This document shows positions 46,596-55,520 of a DNA stretch of 64,000 nt, one piece after another (the first letter of the stretch is position 1; the number at the start of each line of letters is the position of its first letter). Below the pieces are notes generated by a model. That model worked only from the letters and a program-made list of their open reading frames with translations. It did no database searches and was not told the DNA's origin. The stretch comes from Hoylesella timonensis 4401737 = DSM 22865 = JCM 15640 (lineage in GTDB: Bacteria; Bacteroidota; Bacteroidia; Bacteroidales; Bacteroidaceae): positions 54,643 through 118,642 of the forward strand of contig NZ_HG417093.1 in NCBI RefSeq assembly GCF_000455445.1, read 5' to 3'. A program made the position numbers and the translations under genes.

Positions 46596-47567
46596 ATGAA
46601 TCTACTTTACAGGTTAGGCTTTGGCATCTCCTATCTGCTGTCCATGCTACCGTTGAGGGTGCTTTATGTGGCATCTGATATTATTTATCTCATACTCTAT
46701 CGTTTGATGCATTATAGGTATGAGGTGGTACATCGTAATGTCATGGCATCGTTTCCACATTCTTCAGCGGCGGAACAAGAGGCTATGATACGAGGATTTT
46801 ATCATTGGTTGTGTGATTACTTTGTGGAGACGCTCAAGATGATGTCAATGAGTAAGCGGCAAATGCAGCGAAGAATGCAATTTATCGGTACGGAGGAAGT
46901 CAACAAAGTGATAGCAAAAGGGCAGTCTGCGGCTATCTATTTGGGGCATTATGGTCAGTGGGAATGGATCACCTCACTCCCTTTTTGGGTTTCTAATGAA
47001 GCACAATGTGCCCAGATATACCATCCCTTAGAGAATAAATGTTTTGACAAAATGGTGAAGCACATGCGTGAAAAGCGAGGAGCCGTGTGCATCTCGATGT
47101 CAGAATCGTTGAGAAAAGTGGTGGAATATCGACAGAAAAATATTCCGCTCGTCTTGGGATATATCTCCGATCAGGTGCCTTTCTGGAACAACATACACCA
47201 TTGGGTTGACTTCATGCATCAAGATACGCCCGTGCTGACAGGTACGGAGCGCATGATAAAACGATTGGGACAAGCCGTATTTTATGCCGATGTGCGACGT
47301 GTACGGCGTGGATACTATACCTGTGAGTTTAAGTTAATCACCACAACACCGCAGACATGGGCTGATTTCCAGCTAACCGACCGCTATTTTGAATGTTTGC
47401 AAGCCAGTATAGAGCATGACTCAGACCTCTATTTATGGAGTCATAATCGTTGGAAGCGAACCAGAGAAGAGTTCAACTTACGGTACGATGCGCAGACAGG
47501 GAGGGTGGATTTGCGTGATTTAGAAACGATTATGTCTGAAAAAAGAGAGAAAGGATCAAAACCATGA
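46596..47567 (+). CDS. Lipid A acyltransferase (LpxL/HtrB-like)
   Basis: The 323-residue product begins at ATG 46596 (MNLLYRLGFGISYLLSMLPL), which gives the membrane anchor usual for the family. In-frame starts at 46509 and 46566 would add up to 29 hydrophilic residues. A TATCTTTG immediately before 46596 leaves the start uncertain, with MLPLRV at 46644 as another option. The HxxxxE-type acyl-transfer motif (YLGHYGQWEW), the R-x4-D/E-type region (GYISDQVPFW) and WSHNRWKR are present. It transfers a fatty acyl chain to lipid A at the inner membrane. It overlaps the fucosyltransferase gene by four bases (ATGA). Confidence 0.85.
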   Translation: MNLLYRLGFGISYLLSMLPLRVLYVASDIIYLILYRLMHYRYEVVHRNVMASFPHSSAAEQEAMIRGFYHWLCDYFVETLKMMSMSKRQMQRRMQFIGTEEVNKVIAKGQSAAIYLGHYGQWEWITSLPFWVSNEAQCAQIYHPLENKCFDKMVKHMREKRGAVCISMSESLRKVVEYRQKNIPLVLGYISDQVPFWNNIHHWVDFMHQDTPVLTGTERMIKRLGQAVFYADVRRVRRGYYTCEFKLITTTPQTWADFQLTDRYFECLQASIEHDSDLYLWSHNRWKRTREEFNLRYDAQTGRVDLRDLETIMSEKREKGSKP

Positions 47568-48358
47568 TATTGATAAAAGGTTACGGGCAGATGTGCAATA
47601 ACATTCTGCAATATGCGCATTTGTATGCTTTCGGGCGTGAGCATGGGGTAAAAGTCATATCCATGCGTTTCTCGTATAAATATCGTTATTTTGCAATTTG
47701 CAAGAAGTGGTATCACCGTCCGATGACTTATCTGCTGGCAAAGCTGCTGATACGGCTGCGTTTGGTAGACTGTATCATGGGCGATAACACTCCCGAGATA
47801 GACCGCAAGTTTGCACAAGTCCCTCTCATTGCGTGTGGCGGCTGGGGTTGTAGGTATGACGAATTGTTTCGGAAGTATCGGTCGGAGATAGCACAACTAT
47901 TCTGTATCAAGCCTGCCATTCAGCAGAAAGTGAACAACTGGATGCAAAAACATCCAAAAGCCGATATCAACTTGGGTGTCCATATACGTCGAGGTGACTA
48001 TAAAACGTGGCAGGGAGGGAAGTATTTCTTTGGAGATGAGGTATATGTACGACTTATCCAAGAATTTCAAGCATTACATCCCCAACAGAAAATCAATGTG
48101 TTTATCTGTACCAACGATGCACGGTTGGATATCAACAGGTATCGCAAGGCTTGTCCGAATGTGTATCTTTCAAAAGGTTCTGGTATCGAAGATTTGCAGT
48201 TGCTTAGCCAGTGCGATTATCTCATGGGCGTAAAGAGCACCTTCTCTCTGTGGGCATCGTTCTATCGAAACATCCCCCTATATTGGATTATGGATGAAAA
48301 TAAAAAGCTGGAAAACAATGACTTCGTGCATTTTGAAGATGTATATATGAGCGTGTGA
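47564..48358 (+). CDS. GT11 alpha-1,2-fucosyltransferase-like protein
   Basis: The 264-residue product shows the glycosyltransferase family 11 signature HIRRGDY (140-146), the GQMCNNILQYAHLYA N-terminus (a G-x-x-x-N-x-x-x-Q-Y variant) and a C-terminal GVKSTFSLWASF motif. It would transfer L-fucose from GDP-fucose in the cytoplasm to a surface glycan, giving an H-antigen-like structure. It is translationally coupled to the acyltransferase gene (4-bp overlap). No GDP-fucose synthesis genes (gmd, fcl or fkp) are in the window. GT11 members with other acceptors exist, so the linkage is inferred. Confidence 0.82.
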   Translation: MILIKGYGQMCNNILQYAHLYAFGREHGVKVISMRFSYKYRYFAICKKWYHRPMTYLLAKLLIRLRLVDCIMGDNTPEIDRKFAQVPLIACGGWGCRYDELFRKYRSEIAQLFCIKPAIQQKVNNWMQKHPKADINLGVHIRRGDYKTWQGGKYFFGDEVYVRLIQEFQALHPQQKINVFICTNDARLDINRYRKACPNVYLSKGSGIEDLQLLSQCDYLMGVKSTFSLWASFYRNIPLYWIMDENKKLENNDFVHFEDVYMSV

Positions 48359-48403
48359 AGCCTTCATGAAAGATGTTTTATCAATAACTTTGTGAACAAC
48401 AAC

Positions 48404-49210
48404 ATGGAAACAACCAAACCCAAAGTATCTCTCCTTGTTTCTACCTATAATTGGAAGGAAGCATTGAACCTATGTGTGCGCAGCATTTTTGCCCAAACCG
48501 TGCTGCCAGATGAAATCATTATAGCCGATGATGGGTCAGGAGAAGATACGCGGGCAGTGATAGAACAGCTGCAAAAGGAAAGTAGTGTGCCTGTGATACA
48601 CGTGTGGCATGAAGACAAAGGGTTTCGGCGAACAGAAATCATGAACAAAGCCATTGTGGCTGCTTCGGGCGACTATTTGTTGCAAGTGGATGGTGATGTT
48701 ATTCTGTCGCCTTACTTTGTGAGCGATCACTTAGAGGTCTGCCAACCCAATTGCTTCGTGTGTGGCTCTCGAGTGAAGCTTGGAATAGTGTTGACTTGGC
48801 GGCTCTTGTCTCATCAGAAGTTTGAGTTGAGTCCTTGGAAGTTGCCTTTCAGTTTTGTTCTTAATAGTTTTCGGTCAAGACGCTTGCGCGCCTTTTTAGC
48901 AGATAGGTATGCACGCAAGATAGACCACTTGCGAGGATGCAACATGGCTTTTTGGCGTTCAGACCTGTTCAAGGTAAATGGTTATAACGAAGACCTGTTG
49001 CAATGGGGACATGAAGACAGCGAGTTGGCTTTCCGATTGCATTATGCTGGTGTGCACAAGCGAGCCTTGAAAATGGGTGGTAATGTGTATCATCTCTATC
49101 ATCCAGAGGCATCTAAGAGCAATGAAGGGCGGCATTTGGCAGAGTTGGAGCGTGTGCAGCGAGAACGACTGACATGGTGTAAGAATGGTTTGGACAAGTA
49201 TGAAATATAA
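48404..49210 (+). CDS. GT2-type glycosyltransferase
   Basis: The 268-residue GT-A protein opens VSLLVSTYNW and shows the DDGSGEDTR nucleotide-binding and QVDGDVI metal-binding (D-x-D) motifs. A C-terminal galactosyltransferase-like end carries NEDLLQWGHEDSELAFRL. It acts in the cytoplasm on a surface glycan precursor. A GTG at 48392 precedes ATG 48404; the ATG is preferred. It is co-oriented with the fucosyltransferase gene upstream (45 bp) and the GT4 gene downstream, which it nearly abuts. Confidence 0.85.
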   Translation: METTKPKVSLLVSTYNWKEALNLCVRSIFAQTVLPDEIIIADDGSGEDTRAVIEQLQKESSVPVIHVWHEDKGFRRTEIMNKAIVAASGDYLLQVDGDVILSPYFVSDHLEVCQPNCFVCGSRVKLGIVLTWRLLSHQKFELSPWKLPFSFVLNSFRSRRLRAFLADRYARKIDHLRGCNMAFWRSDLFKVNGYNEDLLQWGHEDSELAFRLHYAGVHKRALKMGGNVYHLYHPEASKSNEGRHLAELERVQRERLTWCKNGLDKYEI

Positions 49211-49214
49211 AAAG

Positions 49215-50384
49215 ATGAAGAAAAAGAAAATACTTTTTGTAATTAGTTATTTCTTAGATGGTGGAGTAGAAACCGTATTGATAGAATATCTTAGAAATTT
49301 ATTAAAGACAAAAGCTTATGATTTAACGTTAGCAATAGCTTATAAGATAGATGAGGTAGAAGTATATCACAACAGAATACCCAAAGAAGTGAAAGTGGTA
49401 TATTTGGTAACTAATCCCATTTTGCTAAAATACAAGTGCCGTAAACCCGCTAATAAGATAATTAAACTAACGGATGAGATTTTCATCAATCCCATTAGGC
49501 GTTATGTGCAATCACGCAATTTACATAAATTGGTAAAAAAAGCAGATGCTGTTGTTGATTTTATTAGTTCACAAGGTAGTTTTTTAAGAAAAGAAAAAAC
49601 CAATAAAATTGTTTTCATACATAGTGCGATAGAAGAAAATTACAAGCGCGATCCAAAGGAAGGAGAAAAACAAAAGCGAAAAATACCCACTTACAATCAC
49701 ATTGTAACTATTTCTAAAGCCATGTATCAAGAGGCTTGTAGATTTTATCCTGAGGTGAAAGACCGTATTTGTATGATTTATAATTCGGTAGATACAGACG
49801 AGTTGCAACGAGCTTCAGAAGAGTTGATTGCAGATGAGCGTATGGAAAAACCTTATATTTTGAGCATTTCACGCTTAGAGGAATATCCAAAAGACTTCTC
49901 TACCTTAATTGCTGCTTACGCACTTTTGCGAAAATATTACGGACACACAGAAGAATTGTATATAATAGGAAAAGGTCCGTCTTTACAGCAACTTCAACAA
50001 AAAACAATAGAGTGTGGTGTTCAAGACCATGTACATTTCTTAGGTTTTATGTCGAATCCCTACCCCTATATAAAACGGTGTGAGATATTTGTGCATAGCT
50101 CTCAGTACGAAGGATTACCAACAGTTATGATAGAAGCGCTGTTGTTGGATAAAATGATAGTAGCCACCGATTGTCCAACTGGTCCTCGAGAAATCTTAAA
50201 TGGTGGTAAAGCGGGTATTCTAACCCCTGTTGGCGATATAGAAGCATTAGCCAAAGCTATGCATGAAGCATTGACAGATAAAAAAATGCAGCAGCAGTTT
50301 GCTGAAGGAAGAGCAGCACACAAACGCTTATTTACATTCGAAGCAAACAGAGAGGCTTTTTGCAAACTCTTGGAAAGTAAGTAA
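49215..50384 (+). CDS. GT4-type glycosyltransferase, AT-rich
   Basis: The 389-residue GT-B protein starts MKKKKILFVISYFLDGGVET and has the family-4 donor half (ILSISRLEEYPKDFSTLI; SSQYEGLPTVMIEALLLDK). Starts at 49185 and 49200 would overlap the previous gene; 49215 is preferred because it begins directly at the first beta strand. The gene is visibly more AT-rich than the ones upstream, with many AAA/ATA/TTA codons, which suggests separate acquisition. The function is sugar transfer in the cytoplasm; the donor and acceptor are unknown. Confidence 0.84.
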   Translation: MKKKKILFVISYFLDGGVETVLIEYLRNLLKTKAYDLTLAIAYKIDEVEVYHNRIPKEVKVVYLVTNPILLKYKCRKPANKIIKLTDEIFINPIRRYVQSRNLHKLVKKADAVVDFISSQGSFLRKEKTNKIVFIHSAIEENYKRDPKEGEKQKRKIPTYNHIVTISKAMYQEACRFYPEVKDRICMIYNSVDTDELQRASEELIADERMEKPYILSISRLEEYPKDFSTLIAAYALLRKYYGHTEELYIIGKGPSLQQLQQKTIECGVQDHVHFLGFMSNPYPYIKRCEIFVHSSQYEGLPTVMIEALLLDKMIVATDCPTGPREILNGGKAGILTPVGDIEALAKAMHEALTDKKMQQQFAEGRAAHKRLFTFEANREAFCKLLESK

Positions 50385-50395
50385 CTGCAGGGCTG

Positions 50396-51175
50396 TTATG
50401 ACTTGTTTTTTCGCCCTTCTATCAATTTGGCAACGACCGCAAATTGATAGAACGCATCCCATACAGCATGGATAAAACCGGGCGCACCATCACAAAAACC
50501 ACCCTTGAGAATGTAACTTTTGAAAAATCTGAATGCAGGACGTGTTAACAAACTGCCTGCTCCATAATTCTTCTGACGACGACGTGGCACCTCGTAGTCG
50601 GAATAAGTGTCTGTCTTCTTGAATAAGGTAGCAATGCTGTCGTTTGCCAAATGCTCTATCGCCAAAGCGTGGTTGCGCTTGGGAATATAAGAGATAGTAC
50701 CGTTTATCTGCGGTACTGCATGGATGACCGCAGGCCAATGAGCCACCTCTTTGCGAAAGAAGCGGAGGATATAGTCAGGATAATGGGCATGCAAGAACTG
50801 TCCCATGAAATAATTTTTGCGTGGAATATATAAGCCGTCTGCACAATTTGGGGTAGCAATGTGGCGATAAAGGTACGCTCTTAACTGCTCGCTAATCAGT
50901 TCGTCGGCATCTACAACCAGAATCCAAGGGTGAGTTGCGTGGTCAATAGCAAATTGTCGAGCTGGTTCTACAATGTTGTAATTGCCTTTTGGAAAGATAA
51001 TAACCCTGCAACCCATTGACTTCGCTATCGTTATTGTATCGTCAGTGCTCTCCATGTCGCACACAATAATCTCGTCAAAGTGCTTCACAGAGTCTACTAC
51101 TTGTGCCAAATGTTTCTCGGCATTATAGGTGTTGATGACAACAGAAATTTTCTTTTCCAAATTAGTGTGGCTCAT
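50396..51175 (-). CDS. GT2-type glycosyltransferase, WaaE/KdtX-like
   Basis: The 259-residue product opens KKISVVINTYNAEKHL and has VCDMESTDDT and LVVDADELI (D-x-D) motifs, matching the WaaE/KdtX beta-1,4-glucosyltransferase-like group of LPS core enzymes. A basic C-terminal region (KGGFCDGAPGFIHAVWDAFY) is typical. It probably adds a core sugar to LOS at the inner membrane face. Its minus-strand start lies just 4 bases from the EptA-like gene stop, so the two may be co-transcribed. Confidence 0.85.
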   Translation of the reverse strand: MSHTNLEKKISVVINTYNAEKHLAQVVDSVKHFDEIIVCDMESTDDTITIAKSMGCRVIIFPKGNYNIVEPARQFAIDHATHPWILVVDADELISEQLRAYLYRHIATPNCADGLYIPRKNYFMGQFLHAHYPDYILRFFRKEVAHWPAVIHAVPQINGTISYIPKRNHALAIEHLANDSIATLFKKTDTYSDYEVPRRRQKNYGAGSLLTRPAFRFFKSYILKGGFCDGAPGFIHAVWDAFYQFAVVAKLIEGRKNKS

Positions 51176-51179
51176 AAAT

Positions 51180-52886
51180 CTACTTTATAGGATAAAGTCT
51201 TCCTGCACAAATACGTTTTCTCTTATAGTTAAATTGTTTGTTAAAAATGCTAAGTGAAGGACGATATTCTTTGGTTTGTATCTCCATAAGATCAAGAATG
51301 CTATGTATCATATCATCTGTCATGAATGGATGGTGTGCCGATAGACGAATTCTATTTGTGATATATGGATAGTTTTTCTGGAAAGTTTTAGACATATACA
51401 CCAACATGGGGATTTCTACTTTGTGATTATTGATATCAATGTCACCGTGTCCAGCTATTTTTTTGTTGATTTCCATCACATCTTCACCGTGGTCAGAGGT
51501 GTAGATAATCAATGCGTTTTTGTCTTTAAAACGGTTGATAATAGCGTTGACGATACTATCATTGTAGCGCACAGCGGTATCGTAAGTTGCTTTTGTTTCT
51601 TTTATTTTGTTATTCTCGCCTTGTTCTACATTTGTACTAAAAGCCTTAAATGTTTTTGGGTAGCGGTTTTCGTATTCCACGTGTGTACCAATAAGGTGTA
51701 GTACAATAAATCTTTTGGGCTTTTTTTGCTTTAAAGTTTGGTCTAATAAAGGTAGCAAATGTTCATCGTAAGGCTTTTCAAATTCACTTTTTGAATCTCT
51801 AATGCACACAAAAGAATTTGATTTACATCGCTCTGCGTAGAATCTTCCATTATTACCGTATATGCCTGAAGACTCTTGATTTGATAACCAGGTGGTATAA
51901 TAACTTGCTTGATTTAAAATACTAAATAGGTCGGTATATTCATACCATTTCCCTTTTGCGCCTTGCCTGTAAAATGTAAATAATTTTTCCAGAACCCCCA
52001 TTGTGTGTCCATTTGGACTGATAACATCGGTAAATTTGACTAAATCGCCAGTCTTTTCAAGGCTACTTAAATAAGGTGTTGTCTTAAGATGGTATCCGTA
52101 TATCCCCATATGATTTCTTGTAGTAGATTCTCCTAATATATAGACAACATACGGTATAGTACTATTGTTCTTTAATAGCTTAGGGTGTGTGTTCCCTTTT
52201 TGTTTCATTTGCTTTAATTCTTGCATGTCATTTATAGCGTCACGTGTAAGAAAAACAGTGGAAACGACAGAGCAGCATTGGTGTAATAGCTTGTCTCGTG
52301 TGGCAGTATTTTGTCTTATTATATCTTTTACAAGGTTGACTACTGTAAAAAATGATGCAAAAGAAAGCCATGCTGATGCGAATAAAATAGCTGAACGCTT
52401 ATATTGTAATTTTAGTAATAATAGGCTATATGCCGATAAAACAAAGATGACTGCACAAATGCTTCCATACAACCGTGAATTTAATACGTTGGCTTGCAGG
52501 TATTCTAATGCCTCATTATGATTAGTAGCTAAAAGGATTTCGAAAATTGCACTATCAGGCAAGCAGCGATAATAATATAGGAAATACAAAGAAAGAAATA
52601 GTAATAAAACCGATAATAGTTCAATGATGCTTTTAGTTAAACGCATAACTCTTTGATATGGAATAAGTGATATTATGAGAGTTAAGCAAATAATGGCAAA
52701 GCACATATATAAAAAATGATGTACGCCACGACCAAACGATGACATATTAAATAGGTATGGAATATTGATAAACAACATAAACGTGATGAAGCGAAAATGT
52801 TGTTGTATGAAATTTACGATCCCATTCCATATTTTTTTACTTCTACTTGTGTCTTGTGGTTGCATGAATTGATTTTCTGCTTGCAT
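51180..52886 (-). CDS. EptA/CptA-like phosphoethanolamine transferase
   Basis: The 568-residue product has about five N-terminal membrane helices (to about 190) and a periplasmic alkaline-phosphatase-fold domain. The latter contains the GESTTRNHMGIYGY metal-site segment, HTMGVLEKL with the putative nucleophilic Thr, and the YTSDHGEDV and GHGDIDINNHKVEIP metal motifs. It would transfer phosphoethanolamine from phosphatidylethanolamine to lipid A or core sugars; in other species such modification raises polymyxin resistance. The DNA is AT-rich compared with the region. It probably heads an operon with the WaaE/KdtX-like gene. Confidence 0.88.
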   Translation of the reverse strand: MQAENQFMQPQDTSRSKKIWNGIVNFIQQHFRFITFMLFINIPYLFNMSSFGRGVHHFLYMCFAIICLTLIISLIPYQRVMRLTKSIIELLSVLLLFLSLYFLYYYRCLPDSAIFEILLATNHNEALEYLQANVLNSRLYGSICAVIFVLSAYSLLLLKLQYKRSAILFASAWLSFASFFTVVNLVKDIIRQNTATRDKLLHQCCSVVSTVFLTRDAINDMQELKQMKQKGNTHPKLLKNNSTIPYVVYILGESTTRNHMGIYGYHLKTTPYLSSLEKTGDLVKFTDVISPNGHTMGVLEKLFTFYRQGAKGKWYEYTDLFSILNQASYYTTWLSNQESSGIYGNNGRFYAERCKSNSFVCIRDSKSEFEKPYDEHLLPLLDQTLKQKKPKRFIVLHLIGTHVEYENRYPKTFKAFSTNVEQGENNKIKETKATYDTAVRYNDSIVNAIINRFKDKNALIIYTSDHGEDVMEINKKIAGHGDIDINNHKVEIPMLVYMSKTFQKNYPYITNRIRLSAHHPFMTDDMIHSILDLMEIQTKEYRPSLSIFNKQFNYKRKRICAGRLYPIK

Positions 52887-52911
52887 AATGTGAATATGAT
52901 GTATCTATTTG

Positions 52912-52919
52912 CAAAGATA
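52912..52919 (-). promoter_or_regulatory. eptA-like gene -7 box
   Basis: Minus-strand TATCTTTG 26 bases before the start codon; the -33 box is weak. Confidence 0.5.
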
Positions 52920-52962
52920 TGTTTTTTTAGTAATATCATATAAAACTATTATATATTTTTTT

Positions 52963-52970
52963 TACTTTTG
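52963..52970 (+). promoter_or_regulatory. -7 box of the GT87 gene
   Basis: TACTTTTG within a T-rich tract, 29 bases before ATG 52999; the -33 box is weak. Confidence 0.5.
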
Positions 52971-52998
52971 CAGCAATTATAAGTTATAATAATTAAGC

Positions 52999-54204
52999 AT
53001 GAAGAACTCAATCCAATGCAAATGCAGGGCATTCTTAGCCAAACCTTTCTTTCACGATAAGCGAACACTGTTGTGGCTATGGACACTTTTGCCCATTATC
53101 GCCACTGTTTTCAAGTTGCATCGCAACAATAATTATCTGATATTCCGTGGCGTTTTTTGGCATACTGTGAACCAAACATCGCTGTATGGGGCGTACCCCA
53201 ACGAATATTTTGATGTAAATCATTATGGACCTTTGTTCGCTTTGGTTGTTGCTCCCTTTGCTGTAATGCCCGTATGGTTAGGCATGTTGTTTTGGAATGT
53301 AGCACTCTCGCTCTGCTTGTATGTTGCCATTAGTAGGTCGCAACTGAAGTACAAACAGCAAATCTTTATTTATTGGTTTTGTGCAGAGACGTTGCTAACG
53401 TCCTTGTTCATGCAGCAATTCAACATTGGCATTGCTGCTATTATCATTGCTTCGTACTTCTTGATAGAGCGAGAGCGTGACTTTTGGGCAGCATTCCTCA
53501 TCGTGTTAGGAACGTTTGTCAAGCTATATGGGGTGGTAGGACTGGCTTTTTTCTTCTTCTCCAAGCACAAAGGGCGGTTCGTTTTGTCGTTGTTATTGTG
53601 GGCTGTTGTGCTGTTCGTTGCGCCTATGCTGATAAGCAATGCCGACTATGTGATAGGGCAATATCACGAATGGTATGTCACCTTGTTGGAAAAGAATGGA
53701 GAAAATCTCCAATCTATTGCCCAAAATATCTCTTTGTTGGGCATGGTTCGCCGCATTACAGGCAATCTTTTATATTCCGATTTGTGGCTCATCGCTCCTG
53801 CGTTGGTATTGTTTTTCATCCCTTACTTTCGCTTTTCGCAATACAGAAATGCGATGTTTCGCCAAACCTATCTTGCATCGGTGTTGCTGTTCGTCGTGCT
53901 TTTCAGCACAGGCAGTGAGAGTAGTTCGTACATTATAGCCATTAGTGGGGCTTGTATATGGTATCTGTCTGCTCCGTGGCAACGCAATCGTTGGGATGTA
54001 GTCTTCATGGTGTTGGTGTTAATGATATCAGGATTTGGCTCGTCCGATCTCTATCCTCGTTGTATACGGCACGACTTGATACAAGTGTATTCGTTGAAAG
54101 CCCTACCATGCACCTTGGTTTGGCTGAAACTATGTTATGAAATGATGTTCAAGAATTATGATTCCGCTGATGTAGATACACAAAGTGAAGCATCAAAAAG
54201 TTGA
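52999..54204 (+). CDS. GT87-like (DUF2029) polyprenyl-sugar-dependent glycosyltransferase
   Basis: The 401-residue protein has about ten membrane helices and an early acidic loop (YPNEYFDVNHYGPLF, about 65-80) that resembles the GT-C catalytic Asp loop of DUF2029/GT87 mannosyltransferases. These use polyprenyl-phosphate sugars on the outer side of the inner membrane. The neighbouring GtrB-like gene could supply such a lipid-linked sugar, and GtrA could flip it. The 3' end overlaps the converging gtrA-like gene by 56 bases. The donor sugar is unknown. Confidence 0.8.
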   Translation: MKNSIQCKCRAFLAKPFFHDKRTLLWLWTLLPIIATVFKLHRNNNYLIFRGVFWHTVNQTSLYGAYPNEYFDVNHYGPLFALVVAPFAVMPVWLGMLFWNVALSLCLYVAISRSQLKYKQQIFIYWFCAETLLTSLFMQQFNIGIAAIIIASYFLIERERDFWAAFLIVLGTFVKLYGVVGLAFFFFSKHKGRFVLSLLLWAVVLFVAPMLISNADYVIGQYHEWYVTLLEKNGENLQSIAQNISLLGMVRRITGNLLYSDLWLIAPALVLFFIPYFRFSQYRNAMFRQTYLASVLLFVVLFSTGSESSSYIIAISGACIWYLSAPWQRNRWDVVFMVLVLMISGFGSSDLYPRCIRHDLIQVYSLKALPCTLVWLKLCYEMMFKNYDSADVDTQSEASKS

Positions 54205-54586
54205 TAGGAACAGCCACAACCATCACCAATATGGGCGAAAGCCATTTGCTCACGTCCAACCAAAGAAAGATATTCAGCAAGCCAATCTCCATAAGATAGT
54301 TGACAATATGACTCCCCACAAAGCCCGCTGCATTAGACTTTGTGGGCTTTTTGTGGAAGGTAAAATAAGTAGTGAGTACATAGTTGCACACCAATCCCAC
54401 CCCATAGCCTGCCGTGTAGGAAACATTCGCATTGGTAAACATCAAGAAAAGGCAATAAATGCCATAATGAATCAGTGAACAGAGCGTACCTACCAACCCA
54501 AAACGAACGATGCGTCCCGCATCTTTTCGCAGCTTGGGGTGTCTTTCTCCGTATGCTTTGAAGCTATTCTTCATCCGCTCCAACAA
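54149..54586 (-). CDS. GtrA-family membrane protein
   Basis: The 145-residue protein has four membrane helices. It carries the GtrA signatures RFGLVGTLCSLIHYGIYCL, GYGVGLVCNYVLTTYFTF and a C-terminal VPINFLMLHFVYLH. Family members are proposed to flip polyprenyl-linked sugars or to assist GtrB. It overlaps the gtrB-like gene by 23 bases upstream, which argues for co-translation, and overlaps the converging GT87 gene by 56 bases at its 3' end. The set GT87, GtrA and GtrB fits a glycan side-chain modification system. Confidence 0.88.
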   Translation of the reverse strand: MLERMKNSFKAYGERHPKLRKDAGRIVRFGLVGTLCSLIHYGIYCLFLMFTNANVSYTAGYGVGLVCNYVLTTYFTFHKKPTKSNAAGFVGSHIVNYLMEIGLLNIFLWLDVSKWLSPILVMVVAVPINFLMLHFVYLHQRNHNS

Positions 54587-55520
54587 TTTTGGTCACATGG
54601 TATAGTGGTCTGTTTTTTACTTCGGTATAAATTTTTCCGATATAAACGCCCACAATACCTATTGACAGCAAGATGAATCCTCCTACGAGCCAAATGCTCA
54701 TCATGATTGATGCCCAGCCCGGATAGGCTGTTCCTACGACTAATGCATGAATGACATAGATGCCAATGCCGATGCTTAGAAAGATGAAAAGCAAACCAGC
54801 ATACAGTATGAAATATATGGGATGTACGGTAAACGAGGTGATGCCATCGAGTGCCAAACTTAGCATTTTGCGCAGTGTGTATTTGGATTTACCTGCCTGT
54901 CGCTCGCTGATGGGGTCATCGACACATGCCGATGGCAGTCCCAGCATAGGTATCAGTCCGCGCAAATACAAATTGCGTTCCTGATAAGTGGATAGGATAT
55001 CAAGTGCAAGGCGGCTCATCAAGCGGAAATCTGCATGATTGAACACGCTTTTCACGCCCAGTTTGTCCTGCAATCGGTAGAAGGCGGTAGCACTCAGTCG
55101 TTTCAATAGTGGGTCTGCCTGCCGTGAAGTCTTCACGCCATACACCACCTCACAGTTATTGTGAGTGTACTCGTGAATCATTAGTGGAATGGCATTCAGG
55201 TCGTCTTGCAAGTCGGCATCAATCGTAACGACCGCATCTGCCCATGTTCGAGCCGTCATCATGCCTGCCATCATGGCGTTTTGATGTCCCACGTTGCTTG
55301 CCAGGTTGATGCCTCTCACAAACTTGTTGGTTTGTTGCAACTTGCAAATAAGCTCCCAAGTACGGTCTTTGCTGCCGTCGTTGACAAATACCATCATGCT
55401 ATCTGCACTGATGTGTCCCTGTTGTATGAGGTCGTTAAAAAGGGTTGTCAATCGAGCTACCGAGTTTTCCAGCACCTCTTCTTCGTTATAGCAGGGGGAT
55501 ATGGTGGCTAATCTCATCAT
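54564..55520 (-). CDS. GtrB/DPM1-like polyprenyl-phosphate glycosyltransferase
   Basis: The 318-residue product has a GT2 domain with SPCYNEEEVLENSV, VFVNDGSKDRTW and IDADLQDDLN motifs, followed by two C-terminal membrane helices (about 230-300). That is the layout of GtrB, ArnC and DPM1, which make lipid-linked glucose, mannose or L-Ara4FN from a nucleotide sugar. It is the middle gene of deacetylase-gtrB-gtrA on the minus strand, overlapping the deacetylase by 4 bases and gtrA by 23. The deacetylase partner recalls the ArnC-ArnD pairing, but no ArnT-like gene is identified and the sugar is unknown. Confidence 0.88.
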   Translation of the reverse strand: MMRLATISPCYNEEEVLENSVARLTTLFNDLIQQGHISADSMMVFVNDGSKDRTWELICKLQQTNKFVRGINLASNVGHQNAMMAGMMTARTWADAVVTIDADLQDDLNAIPLMIHEYTHNNCEVVYGVKTSRQADPLLKRLSATAFYRLQDKLGVKSVFNHADFRLMSRLALDILSTYQERNLYLRGLIPMLGLPSACVDDPISERQAGKSKYTLRKMLSLALDGITSFTVHPIYFILYAGLLFIFLSIGIGIYVIHALVVGTAYPGWASIMMSIWLVGGFILLSIGIVGVYIGKIYTEVKNRPLYHVTKIVGADEE

